Assembly: GCA_015179045.1 (NCBI GenBank)
Contig: WHUZ01000024.1
Coordinates: forward strand, 682,001-746,000
Origin: Kalaharituber pfeilii
Lineage: Eukaryota > Ascomycota > Pezizomycetes > Pezizales > Pezizaceae
DNA length: 64,000 nt
Reading direction: 5' to 3'
Under the pieces are notes generated by a model. That model worked only from the letters and a program-made list of their open reading frames with translations, had not been told where the DNA came from and did not search any database. Shown here in pieces: positions 44,628 through 56,379 of the stretch (its first letter is position 1; every line of letters starts with the position of its first letter). The translations under genes and the position numbers were made by a program.

Positions 44628-44654
44628 TATGTGATGGGAAAAAAAACAAAAAAA
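44628..44654 (+). mobile_element. shortest LINE insertion: 11 nt of terminus plus A-tail
   Basis: Perfect 14-bp duplications ACACGATGTTTTTC at 44614-44627 and 44655-44668 enclose TATGTGATGGG followed by A8-C-A7. TATGTGAT is the last part of the family B/C end (GGTTATGTGAT). The duplication shows a genuine insertion, although hardly any element was copied. Confidence 0.82.
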
Positions 44655-44668
44655 ACACGATGTTTTTC

Positions 44669-45640
44669 ACACGGGATGCTATATGCGCACTCTGCTAAAT
44701 TTGTTGCTGTATCCAAGTTACAGATGCTACTATAGGAAACCTTTCCGGCCCAGTAAATGTAACGCCGCGTAGATAGATCAGCGACGGGCCGGACATGTAA
44801 CACAAAATTTCCGAGCCAAATTGTGCTTTGTCTTGGAGGCTGTCGCTAGTATCCAGCAAGTACGCATACTTCGTTCATAAGCTCGAAGCACCAGTTTCGT
44901 AACTTTGGCTGCTTACATATCGCTTTCGTAGAATATAGGGCTCAGGGCAAATTTGAGTACGTAATGAACCTTTACAAAGGACGGTGTAATTATCCACTCT
45001 TCCAGCTTATTGAAAGTTTTATTGGCATTTACATATATTGATAGTTAGGACTAAATCGAGGGGGAACCACAACCTAATAAGGCATTGAGATTATGATGAC
45101 AATTTCGCATCCTATGTAGCCTGTGTGGGTCAACTTCCCCCGGTTCCTCTCTGATGGATTCACACTGCGTTACCAGAAATTTACGCTCCCCCCTTCCATA
45201 TGCAGAGCAAATGGATAGTCTACCACTTTATGAGGAGTTTTACCCTCATACCTTTTATTTCTAGTGCGATTACCAATGCATATATTTGTTAGATGCTTCT
45301 TGATACATAGCGGGTAACCAAGTTAGTATTGTTCCTCTGATTAGCATATTTCAGCAGCCTGTTTCCCAGACCTACGCCCACTCCAACTAGTCAGCCACGG
45401 CAAATCCACTGTATCGGGACTTCATTTTTTCATTATGTGTAATGTCACATGTCTGGCCGGGTGGCGGAAGGCAGGCCTTGGGACGAACACCAAAATGGTT
45501 CCACCCAGGCTACTTTGAGGTGAATTAAACCTGCGGGGTAGAATTAACTACATTCATTTTCTTCAATCAACTGTGGAGCTGTAGAGGCGAGATGCTGTCC
45601 GCCAGGCGCGGCTGCTATATCTCGAATAGTCACGGTTAAT
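44669..45640. other. gene-free DNA
   Basis: Nothing recognised on either strand. Confidence 0.4.
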
Positions 45641-45650
45641 GTTTGTATTA

Positions 45651-45686
45651 CCCCGCCATAGCCTACAAGGCGGCACGCGAGTAATG

Positions 45687-45725
<39 letters not shown>
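45651..45725 (+). mobile_element. family A LINE tail-only insertion, 75 bp
   Basis: CCCGCC ATA GCCT ACA AGGC GGC AC GCGAG, TAATGAAATT and about 36 A between perfect 10-bp duplications GTTTGTATTA (45641-45650 and 45726-45735). The inner stem is GCCT/AGGC instead of the common GCCC/GGGC. Confidence 0.92.
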
Positions 45726-45729
<4 letters not shown>

Positions 45730-45735
45730 GTATTA

Positions 45736-48040
45736 ACTACATTCATATCCTACGAGCAACTGGTACTCCACATTTGACGCTCTGAGCGGTGCGAAAGCAT
45801 CGCCACTATCATGTACGGACAAGTGATATAAGACATGAATTATGACACTCTTTCATCAAGTATCATCGGTCATGTATTAATGTATGTAATATATAAGACG
45901 ATCGGTGCTTCCTATACATATCTTCCTCGTTATATTTCATTAGTCTCAGTTTACGATATATCTTAACTATAAGCAATGCATCTAAATTTTCGTAGGATAA
46001 GAACGGTGTCATTTTGTGGAGCAGTGCCTACTAAGATTAACATCGGAGCAGGTACGCAATAAAGGCTCCAAAACCCGGCAATATTCCCAACCAGACTAAA
46101 TGCTACCTGGAGTAACATCTCAAATTGACCAAGAGAAAGAAAAAGACTATCAACGGGTTACAGGCTGTCCACCTTCCATCTATTACCGTTTCCGACGATT
46201 CGCAACCCCTCCATTACAATCTACATGAAGCGTGAGCCTGTCAAATTTCATGGTGCGGGCTGATTTTGAGACTTTAATGGGGCCAAGGTGTCGATCGGTA
46301 CTTCTCCCTGTACACCACGGTAGGTGCGGGTGAATCGATAGGCGGCTGTCCGGTGGCGCATGGGACATCGCATATAAATGAAGTCTCGTGATTCCGCAAC
46401 GGCCAGGGGTCTAGCTTTTGGAAAAGTCAGCCTGGCGAGCGGTGCTCGAGTACAGACTAGGAAGTCCATGGGAACATCTACAAAAATTACGAATAGTTAC
46501 GTCTCAATTACAGGCTTATGATCTTGATCCATTGATTGGGGCAGCTAGGTTTCTTGGGGTATCCGTTCTTTAGGAAGGGATGTGGGCTTCAACTAGTGAA
46601 ATTCATGGATTGCTCTGCCCAATCTTCCAAATGACTCCACCATGGCCTGCAATTGGTCAAACGTCTGTTCAAACTGTCCATAATAGCGTGAATTACTACC
46701 GCCACTTTTTAACCCCGCCAGGCTTGCACATCTGAATGACCCCGCCTCCTAGCTGCTCCAATATAGCCTACTCCGATGCACCGGCGTATCACCTCTCAAG
46801 GTACTCCCCCTCCCACGATCTTTGTACAAGTTTCACTCAATGCATCCCAAGCCCCAGAGCAACGGCCTGTACCAGGATCACCATGGCTGCAATTCATTCA
46901 CAGGCTAGTAATACCTAGAACTGTGTGGTATCCAATGACTAACACAGATCAGCTTGCAGTTCGCAAGCTGCAGGCGTCTGAAACTCTGCTCACCTGCTGC
47001 AATCGGTACTCAACTTGAAAAAGGAATTTTGGCTCAAAGCCAAGTGAGGAAGAGGAAAAATAGGTTCTCCGAATCTACTGCCCTACTTTCACCCCCGATC
47101 GCTGTCGCCTCGAGGATGATCAGTACTACATAGATCATGATACTTACTCTAGAAGCAAAACAAAATCAAAGGTTTAGGGATTGTCATAGAGTTGGGGTCC
47201 GAGAACACTCACAACCATATTGTGGCATATGCTCAGTGCCCATAAATTCTATCTCGCCATCACTCTTGTAACTGGAATCCTCATGGCAATCGGTGTGTTT
47301 TGTACCCTGTCAAGCCCACATGTTAAAAAAAACGTCCTGGTCGCAAAATGACGTATGCTTGACTTACAGCTCCTTCTTTCATAATGAACGTCACCCAACT
47401 AGAACGTGATCGATCCAGGCGTTGAGTATGACATGATGAAAGGTGCGCTGCTGCGGTAAAGTTTCATTGTTAATACAGTCGTGCGTGGGCAGAAAGCATA
47501 AACAAATACTTGATCCTTGCGGCCAGACCGGCGTGTGATACACTCTCCTATTGCAGTGACATTGACGTGTAAATCATATGGAAGGGTACACGTAAGTACT
47601 TACCTGGACAGCTGACCCCGTACGTTGGTTCGGAAATCCTAATGGTACTCATATACCGCTAGGACATTGACGCTCAAAGTTGCCCATTCAGAGTGCGCGC
47701 TATATATATAGGTTCACCGGAGTGTCTTCCTGGTTCCAGCAGCTTTGGCCACAAGGTAAAAGTGCATTGCATCAGAGGGTCCAGCCTCCGCCCAGTATAC
47801 GACAATTGATGTGTCAATGATTGCTGGAAGACTGCAGCCCGGACCTATCGTACCAGCTTGTCAGAAATGACTTCAATGGACAAGGTAATGTTGCAATTGG
47901 CCTGAAGGGCAATTCTTACCCCAAACATTCCACCTGTGCACGATCTTGCATTAAGCAGCCTTAATCAAAATTTGGGAGCCTCTAGTTTTGGAGCTCTTGA
48001 CCGCTCGGAGTCGGCTTCCCTGAGGCATTCATCAGTTTGC
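45736..48040. other. gene-free DNA
   Basis: No coding or RNA feature can be supported; frames are short and overlap on both strands. Confidence 0.45.
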
Positions 48041-48052
48041 AATGGTACCTAC

Positions 48053-48079
48053 CCTCGCCATAGCCCATAGGGAGTAATG

Positions 48080-48120
<41 letters not shown>
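48053..48120 (+). mobile_element. family A LINE tail-only insertion with partial hairpin, 68 bp
   Basis: CCTCGCCATAGCCCATAGGG is followed directly by AGTAATGA and about 40 A, so nine bases with the 3' side of the outer and middle stems are missing. Perfect 12-bp duplications AATGGTACCTAC lie at 48041-48052 and 48121-48132. Confidence 0.9.
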
Positions 48121-48125
<5 letters not shown>

Positions 48126-48132
48126 TACCTAC

Positions 48133-51100
48133 AACCTGCCGAACTCATCAGTTCCTAAACATTGTGACCAATGTGATGTATGTAACAGGTACCCTTTGCT
48201 ACCAAGGGTATCTCACTGCTGCTAGTAAGACGGGTGCACTGTATCTAATTCCTCATTGAATGGAAAGGGATAAATTGGATCTCAGCCTCACCGATAGTTG
48301 ACCAGCCCACTTCCCTCAGGATTAGATCCTTCATCTAAAGACCCAGAGAGACACTCACCTCAAGGTAGGAACGAGTACCATCACCAGCATCTTCCTGGAT
48401 CTTGATACGTTCCTCATTATGTATGTCGTCTAAGTAGTACATTTGGCGCTTCCACAAAGGCACTCACGCTGCATGCATGACCTCTAGCTCGTGAATCGGA
48501 AGCTACAAGTGGTCAGTGCTTTGCGCTAAGTTTCATCCAACATGTAGCTTAGGCTAGAAGGAATGAAGCTGCAAGTATCAGTACATCTGTCACACAAAAG
48601 CAGATCATAGTATTATGTGCTCATGATCATGTCGCAATCTGGTGACATCAGACAATCTGATGAGGTAACGTGGTAACTTCCTGTCAACTTCAAGTTGCAA
48701 CTTGGTTGTGGCCCATAATCAAAATCTATAGAAGTGCACAAAGAAATTACAGGCCGAAACCTGTTCATGAAGGTATATTCAATTCTCCATCGATCATACT
48801 CTTTGCCTTCCCATATGCCCATCGTCATCTGCTTTAACACGTACCCGCATCTCTCTGCATCCGTCGCCGGTCCTCGAACTCAAGTAAAAGTGAAATTGAT
48901 CAAGCATACACACGCACGAACACAATGTACCAATTTACTGTGACAGCATGCATGTACCGGCTTATCGAGAACTTATAGTAGCGGACGGCTAGGGAATGTA
49001 CGAGTACTGACACCTAAATTGTTCTAGGTTTGCATAATTCAAGGTCATACAGAGATTAGCGGTACTTATGAAGTACGCATACAGTGCATGTGGGCATGCG
49101 CGCCTTCGTGCTAACACCATACAACGTGCAAATACTTTCTATTTCCTCTGCTAGAGGATTGAAGAAGCCTTTAAACATTTCGGTAATTAAAAACGAGAAC
49201 GGTAAACGACATCATGCAATTTCTCTTGGTATAGGTACATTGCGCTACAAATATGCGTACTCGTACTTCGTTACATACCTGGAGTTACTTTCGCAAATTT
49301 CCTTCACCCAACACGACTAATTATTCTGCTGGACGTTTGAACAGCGAAAAATATGGATAGTGGCATCTGTAAGCACTAATATTTATTGGATCAGGGAAGC
49401 TGCCCATGACTCTACTTACCGTCAACGCTTTTAGCGTCATAGTTCTAGTGCTGAAAGTACAACCTACTAAAGTATAAACATATTATTTTTTTGCCTTGAG
49501 CAGCGAAATGTTACACCTCAGTACACCATGACGTACAGTACAGCCACATATCCAAAACGTTTTTCGTGAATAATTTGCGATGGCTGTTTTTGGATACGCT
49601 AAGTTGCCTGTGGCACCATTTCATCTGTGGAGTCGTATGCATGTCTCTTATGCCAGTATTGCCCATGGAATACTTAGCCTAGAACGTGTACTCTCCTGTA
49701 CTAGTACATGCATGGTAATATTGCTTGCGGGACTAGTTGACAAAGTTGTACTCCCACAGCCTGGTTATTGTACATGTGTACCGTCTTCAATATCAAGTTC
49801 CGCTACAAGCAACTCCTAACCATGAAGAACCAGGTGCAGTGACTAACAAGAACCTACTCTGCGACGTACCGACCTTTGACTTCACAATAGCACACTACAT
49901 GCAATGGACTTCCAAAGATCCCGCGCAACGTATTTTTGGCCAGCAGATATCGTGCTTAGATCAACTGCGAACACATGCTATGTCAGAAATGGTTTACCAG
50001 ATCTTTTTTGGAGCCAAAAATACTACGGTCCTATATCAGCAAGAGCTGTAGTGAACTGTACTAAGCCAAAGCAACGCCCTATTATACCGCGTGATGTCCC
50101 CAGTCTTCCAATGATAATTAACTAGTCAACAAGGTAGTAGGTGCCATGTTTGCATAACTCTGATCCAATAATGAACAACTTGGTCTCTTTGTCCCAGCCT
50201 TCGTTTCGAAATGCAGCCACGTACAGGCGTCTCTTCTTCAGCAGATAAACAGGGTCTCACGCGGCACGTTTCCAAGCCCAATAAACCTGATCGTATTGAT
50301 GCTGGTGTGACAGGGAACCCCGCACAGACCTTTGCTTACGATCCCTGCCAACTCATGTCTTGTCAAGCCTTGGCCGCATGTTGAGAGGAAAATCCTGGCC
50401 AGCCCTCTCACTCCCCATCCTGCGATTAAGAATCTCGACCCTCGTTCTTCGTTGAACACAAAGGGAGATTAAGCCTCGGTAATCAAAAATTCAACGGCCT
50501 CGCACTATAAGCGTGTACAAAGAATGTACATATATATTCATTTCTCCACTTGAATGCATTACTAAGTAGCAGTCGGCCAATAAACGATGACGAGAAATCA
50601 GGACATGGATTTGGCATCCTTGCAACCAGTAGCTGGGCCCCACCAGCTTGGAAAACTCCCCGTATCAACGAAAATCGATGGTTACCCGCCCCGAGCAGTG
50701 ACGCTAGCAGGGGGAGGCGAAGGACGTACTGCGCACTAGCTTGCCTTGATGACACTATTAACAAACCTAGAGGACGTTACGATACCTATAGCCTTACCTC
50801 ATAATTTATTGGTAAAGGAATTGAAGCCATGTGCATTATGTAGTGCTTGCATCCGTTTTGGTCCAATTTGTAGAATGTTAAATGTTAAAGTACATGGTTT
50901 GAGCTGCTCTGCGCTCAGGCTTGGGGCAGCTGAGCTTCGTACGCTCGCCTGTTTCCTTGCAGTTTATCCACTCCTTGCTACCGATCATACTAGAACTAAG
51001 GTACTGATACATGCATGAAAAGAGTAAATAATAAGTTGGAGCGGTTATACTTAAAATAATGAGCTTCGTATATTCCGATACTCTGCTTGCATTAGCGCTC

Positions 51101-52520
51101 GCTGGGCCGTGTAATCGGTACATCATAATGATCCCAAGTATATGCAATGGACGAGAGTGCCAAGTACTCGTTTACCACTTGGTGGTGCATTTCGTGTCTC
51201 CAAATTTGTCGTATTCTGGTTCATCTACTCTGACTGAGCACAGAGCAGTACACTGAATGCCTGGAACGAGTAACCACTACGTTTTCCGATTCAAACTACA
51301 TGCAGATATGCCGAGAGTTAGAGTAATAATCTTTTAAAAACACGTAGAAACTGTATCTATGACTAAGTGACTGATGAACTTTTTAAAGTACGTAGCGTAC
51401 ATTAACGTTTCTCACCTATTCCGCTCAACTCGAGATCCCAGCTGGGCCTGTGCCAAAACATTACCTGTACCCACAACCTGCTAATCTCTGAGTTTCAGAG
51501 AATGTATTTGCGACCACTCCCACTATACACAAGTAGCGACAAATAATTGACATTGGGTGACTCTTGTTAAGTTACCCCATTGGGAAGGGAGAATGGCAGA
51601 CGGAGAGAGAGGGGTGGTACGCACCCTCGATACTTTCGTTCATCCCCAATTCTTAGTAGATACTAGTATGTTTGAATTATGAATCACTTCGGCAATTCCT
51701 ATCTCACAACTAGTAATCCCAATAAGAAATCCTAATATATGCATTCACATGTACACGGAGAAGGGAGGAAAGGGTGTACGTACTTCTACCCGTTGAATTT
51801 CTAGGACGCACATGTGTTTTGTCTCCTGTCCACCTTACCTCCTGTTTGGTGCCAAAAGCTTTACTGTATCTTGAACCAAGCACCTTGCACATCAGATCCA
51901 TTCACTTTTTTCGGCAGTGCAGACGATCCCGAAGTACAAAATAGCAAATTCACAGAATCGAAACGAAACGTCTTTGAACTGCGCTGTCCCTACCTACCCT
52001 ACACACTCTCTCCCCTACCCGCGCACATCCTCACTATATCAGGAAATCTGACTATCGTGAGCCTGAGGCAGAAGCCATAATCCCGAAAAGGAATAGTCAG
52101 CTGAAGGAACAAAAACAAAAGTAGAAAGAGGCTGGAGGCAGTGAGCAATGTGTAAGTTCGAGCTGAACTGAATAACCAGAAACAGAAGAAGGGAGGTGGA
52201 AATACGTTCAGAGGGAGAGTGGATGCAGTCAAGAATTGGCAAAGAAACAAAAGTAAGGGGACATAAGAAGAGAGGGAAGCACGAAAAAACGCAGGAGGGG
52301 GAAATTCGTTTGGCCGCATCGTGCAACTTTTTCCCATGCTCATCAGCATCAGTATCAAATATTAGAAGCAGCAAAACAGCCCGATACTGGCTAGCGACAT
52401 CCTAGCTACGGAAAAACGTTCCATTAACCTCCAGTTTGCCTTTTTTTATTGTTTTGCTACCCAATATACCTTTCAACCCCCCATCATCCTGCGGACGAAG
52501 CTAATCATCCCCCCAATCCC
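48133..52520. other. gene-free DNA
   Basis: About 4.4 kb without a frame above about 120 codons or a recognisable motif. 52.0-52.5 kb becomes purine-rich on plus and may belong to the upstream region of the Myb gene. Confidence 0.45.
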
Positions 52521-52553
52521 TACACACACATATACAAACACACACACACCCAG

Positions 52554-52585
<32 letters not shown>

Positions 52586-52588
52586 ACA

Positions 52589-52628
<40 letters not shown>

Positions 52629-52653
52629 CACACACACGCACACACACACACAC
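52521..52653. repeat. (CA)n microsatellite, about 130 bp
   Basis: Long (CA)n tract with scattered TA, CG and CC interruptions, about 450 bp upstream of the Myb gene start. Open frames through it (poly His-Thr) are artefacts of the repeat. Confidence 0.9.
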
Positions 52654-53104
52654 CAACTACCTATTGGTTTCTCTCCTCAGAAAATAGAACAAGGAACGGA
52701 GATATATGATATGAGGGTGCGGTAACTGGGAATACTTTCATCGACAGACAGCTGCTTCGCGCGAACGCATCCCGCTTTTGACCAAACCTGAACATTTTTG
52801 TTGCAAGTTCTCGGTCACTCAGGCTGTGTGTGGATTGTACGGGACTGGACTGGATTGCACAGATTTGTTGCATCAATCGAGGGTTTATTGATTTACATAC
52901 TTACATATTTATTTGTTTACTTTCCTTTTATTTTCCGAACCGAAGGGTTCTTTGGGAACCAAAAAATAATTTAGAAAAAGGAAGAAAAAGAAAAGAAAAA
53001 AGAATAAGTCACCGAAGGAGATTCGAGAAAGTCAGACAAATACGTACCATTCTTCTGGACAGGCACTAATTAACGTCGTGCTACTACACTCAGCATAATA
53101 TACT
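52654..53104. promoter_or_regulatory. probable promoter and 5' leader of the Myb gene
   Basis: No frame runs into the gene. A T-rich block (52885-52935) and a purine-rich block (52970-53010) precede the start codon. No defined element can be named. Confidence 0.35.
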
Positions 53105-54922
53105 ATGCCACCAAAACGACCTATTAAGCCTGCCCTACAGCAGCCGCAGCAACAGCAGCAACAACAACAGCAGCAGCTTCAACAAGTCGACCCACAAACA
53201 CAACAGGGCGCTATAACTACGCACGGAGAAGCTGGTGCGATGCCTGTAGGGTATGGGCATGCACAAAACGTTGCCGGCATTAACGTGGGATTCCACCAAC
53301 CTCATCCACACCATCGTCAACTTCACCCGGGGGTAATAGGAGCAGACAGTGGACTCGTCATGGATACAGCAAACACAGGCACCACTGGGGGCGTTATGCC
53401 TGCGCAATCTAAGGGTACCGAGCAGCGAATAGATCAAGCAAGCTCTAACGCGGAGGGTCAGAATGCAGCTGGCAGTACATCAGCGGCACCACCTGCACTG
53501 AGCAGGAAGCGATCAAGAGTGAACAAGAATGCCGTGCCAAATACAGTACCAGCGCCTTCCACCACTGGGGGCAATGGCGGCGATGAACAGGCGGGCGCTG
53601 AAGGAGTGACGTCACCGCCAGCAACAAAGCGGACGCGGACAAATACGCCATGGACGCCGCAAGAAGAACAGCGACTAAAAGCGATGCGGGACGCGGGAAA
53701 GTCTTGGAGTGAAATTGCGAAGACGTTCCCGAACAGGACTGAGGGTAGTGTGAAGAAGCACTGGTACAAGGTAAAGTGTACTCAATTTCTTAGCTACTAT
53801 TGCAATTTACCCAGCGTCGTCCGGTCAGTCCTGCAGAGACAGGTATCTGCGCGCATGCGCCAGGTGAGCAGGGTGGCCGCAGCTGTGCGTGCGTGCGCAC
53901 GCGTGTCATGCGTGTCTATGTACGATGACTGTGGCGTCTACCATTGCAAATACTGCCTGCTTCTATAGCCACATTTCACAGGCGGTGGAGCTCCAAGTTC
54001 CTTCGACTAGTTAATAATGTCAAGATGTATGCAAGGATAATAGCTAACTACAGTAATTTAACAGGATATGCACTATGCTGAATTCGGAGAGGATGAGGTA
54101 TGTTCAGACAGTTTCTGTTGCTTTGTCTTGGTTGTCTGGATGTTTCCCCCGCGCCTTCAACCTAGTTCAACCGCCTCACGGCAGGATCAATACCCCTGAT
54201 AGACCGCTTGATGGACCGGTGTTGTCGGCCTATGGACTTGAGCTATGGCCTTTGATGGATGGAAGCCTGTATATCATGGCATATACGTTACCTCACAGGC
54301 TGGTATCAGGCCCGCCTAGGTAACCTATTTGTTGCACTGTACATGGCTTCGCTTCCTGTCATGCCTTGCCCTCGTCTGACAGGTTTTTCTGTCTTTGGCA
54401 CAACCGAGCAGTCAATCATGCGAGCCCTTGGTGATGCGGTCGCTCAATGGCACCTTTGCATCATGAACTCCTACAATTCAATGCAGCGTCCCCTATATAA
54501 ACGCTTGATTTACTGCCATGAAAGTCTGATCTTTATTCTTTCTCCGTTCCCATACCTCAATTTGCAGCCCCCTATTTCAAGAGGTGAGACAAGCTAACCC
54601 GCAGTTCCGGTTGATCAATGGACACCTTCGGAAATTCAGAGTGCAGCACTGCTAGCCGCAATAAAAGACTATGAAAGCAATAAGTGGAAAGTTGTTGGGC
54701 AGAAGGTTGGCAAGCCGGCAAAAGTACGTTTCAGTCTCTTGCATGCTTTCGTAAGCTGCTGGATGAGACGCGGTGACAACGGGTTCTGTTTTACGCCCTA
54801 GTCATGCGGAATTGGGCAAACAATCCTTGACTGTGGATGAAGGCTAACGGATTGGTACATTGCTTCTATGAACCTAGGCTTGCGAGCAATACGCCAAAGA
54901 GCACTTCGGCGGGAAGACCTAG
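53105..54922 (+). CDS. nuclear protein with polyglutamine tract and two Myb/SANT repeats
   Basis: Exon 1 (53105-53770, 222 codons) starts MPPKRPIKPA, followed by a glutamine-rich stretch at residues 12-34, a low-complexity part with a basic nuclear-localisation-like LSRKRSR (about 132-138) and TKRTR (about 174-178). The first SANT repeat spans about residues 181-222, with Trp at 183, 201 and 220 (TPWTPQEEQRLKAM, WSEIAKTF, VKKHWYK). Exon 2 (54065-54097) encodes DMHYAEFGEDE. 54605-54723 encodes the second repeat (DQWTPSE, KDYESNKWKVVGQKVGKPAK), and 54878-54922 ends it with ACEQYAKEHFGGKT and TAG. This layout matches small ascomycete Myb-like DNA-binding proteins. Targets are unknown. The join between 54097 and 54605 is not resolved: one nucleotide is needed to keep the frame. 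A 16-nt exon 54568-54583 (PPISR) would supply it but implies a 21-nt intron. Confidence 0.8.
53771..54064 (+). other. intron 1 of the Myb gene
   Basis: Donor GTAAAG after HWYK, branch-like GCTAACTA and acceptor TTTAACAG before DMHYAEF. At 294 nt it is longer than the introns of the rhodopsin-like gene. Confidence 0.8.
54098..54604 (+). other. intron region 2 of the Myb gene, with possible 16-nt microexon
   Basis: Donor GTATGT at 54098 and acceptor GCTAACCCGCAG ending at 54604 are good, but a single intron leaves the next exon one base out of frame. TTTGCAG at 54561-54567 and GTGAGA at 54584 bound a possible exon 54568-54583. Confidence 0.6.
54724..54877 (+). other. last intron of the Myb gene
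   Basis: Donor GTACGT, branch-like GGCTAACGG about 30 nt before acceptor AACCTAG. Removal joins GKPAK to ACEQYAKEHF. Confidence 0.8.
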
Positions 54923-56300
54923 CCTTGACACAGTGACTGGTGATTGTGGCACTTTCTGACTGGGCTTGACAAGCGTCATGGGCACCACTGCTTATCAAAT
55001 CTCTATCCACAAGTTCGAATGCCAGTCACATAGGTTTCCCCACATACCGATTACTTTTGACAACGTCTACCTCATGGCATCTATTCTAATATATTGTTTG
55101 TGGATGAGCAACACCTCAGTTCAAATCACAGATGGTCTGTACTATTTACTCGCATTTTTCTTTGGGAGTTTCGGCCGAACAGGGCAGGTCAAGGGTTTTG
55201 CAATACACCTGGGTACGCTTTTGATACTATTATAAATCTGGAACGGACTATGGTTCATTTGGGGGAGAAAGGGTGAAACATTGGGACGGTTGGGCTAGTA
55301 GGGACAATGAATGACCGGAAAAGGAATAACAAGGTATGCATAAGCAGTTTTGAGAGGTTCTTGGCAACATGGTCAAGCGAGGTACCACTCAAGGGACGTG
55401 TCGGTGCAAGGTGCGAAGTCGTTCTTGCGAGGGGGGTGCTTCTTTGAACAAATAGGAAGTTTGGGAGGTAACGCAGGGACGGGCGAACCTGATATGGACA
55501 AATAACTGTAACTCTGCTTCAATTTGGAATATCGTTTGCTACCATTTGCTTCGTTTTCATTTATTAACGCCGCATGCTCTCGTTTGGGATTTGGAAATGC
55601 ATTGTGTCGCAATCTTTTGTTACCTCTCATGGATAACATCAGTTCTGCTATCATTTTGTTCTTATGCTTCATTTTGTGCTCTTTTACTCTCGCTCAGTAC
55701 CAATACCCTGTTTGTTCATCTGTTTCCCGTTTTCACCTCTGCTGTATTTCATTCGTTGCTCGAAATCTTGCATACATTGGCTGTTTTTCCTCAGCTAAGC
55801 TTTCTCTTCAAACTTGCTCCTTTTCATATTTGTTCGCTTTTGTTGCTAGTATAAGGCAATGTTATTTTACTTTAATTCAATATTACCAAGTGTTCTGTTC
55901 TACCCAGCGAATAGTCACTACTTGAAATCAAGTATTTATTGATACTTCCCCCAATGCATTATTCTACTTGCACTGGTGCCATTTCTTTGGGTTGAACCCA
56001 TCTACTACTGTGAGTAGCAAGTAACCAGGTGTTAACCTCAACGATGCAATCAGCTGGTATTCTCTTGGTTTCTGCATCATTTGTTCATGACTAATTCTTT
56101 GATTATCCCAAGCTGCTTCCTTTGTACTTGTAAGTTCTACTAACATGTTCTAACTGCCTGAGGCCGTTTAATCATTTCACCCTTGACTGTACCTGCATAT
56201 GAATATTGGCTATTGCAACTTGTTTTGGCCTCTTGCTACTTTGCTATACCAACAGAAAATTTCCGCAGATAATACCGGCATAAAGTTAGCATAACTGTCT
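54923..56300. other. 3' flank of the Myb gene, gene-free
   Basis: T-rich frames around 55.5-55.9 kb are low-complexity hydrophobic translations of T-rich DNA. No gene is supported. Confidence 0.4.
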
Positions 56301-56312
56301 CTATTGGTATGC

Positions 56313-56367
56313 AATTTGTTTTTTTTTCTTTTTTTTCTTTTTTTGTTTTTTTTAATAACATTACTCG
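56313..56367 (-). mobile_element. family A LINE terminus, about 14 nt plus impure homopolymer
   Basis: T-runs broken by C and G, then AATAACATTACTCG, the complement of the last bases of family A. CTATTGGTATGC (56301-56312) and CTATTGCTATGC (56368-56379) are the 12-bp duplication with one difference. The impure tail suggests greater age. Confidence 0.78.
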
Positions 56368-56379
56368 CTATTGCTATGC

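Noticed and set aside
52449..52709. Frame with long His-Thr repeats
   Set aside because: It is simply the translation of the (CA)n microsatellite.
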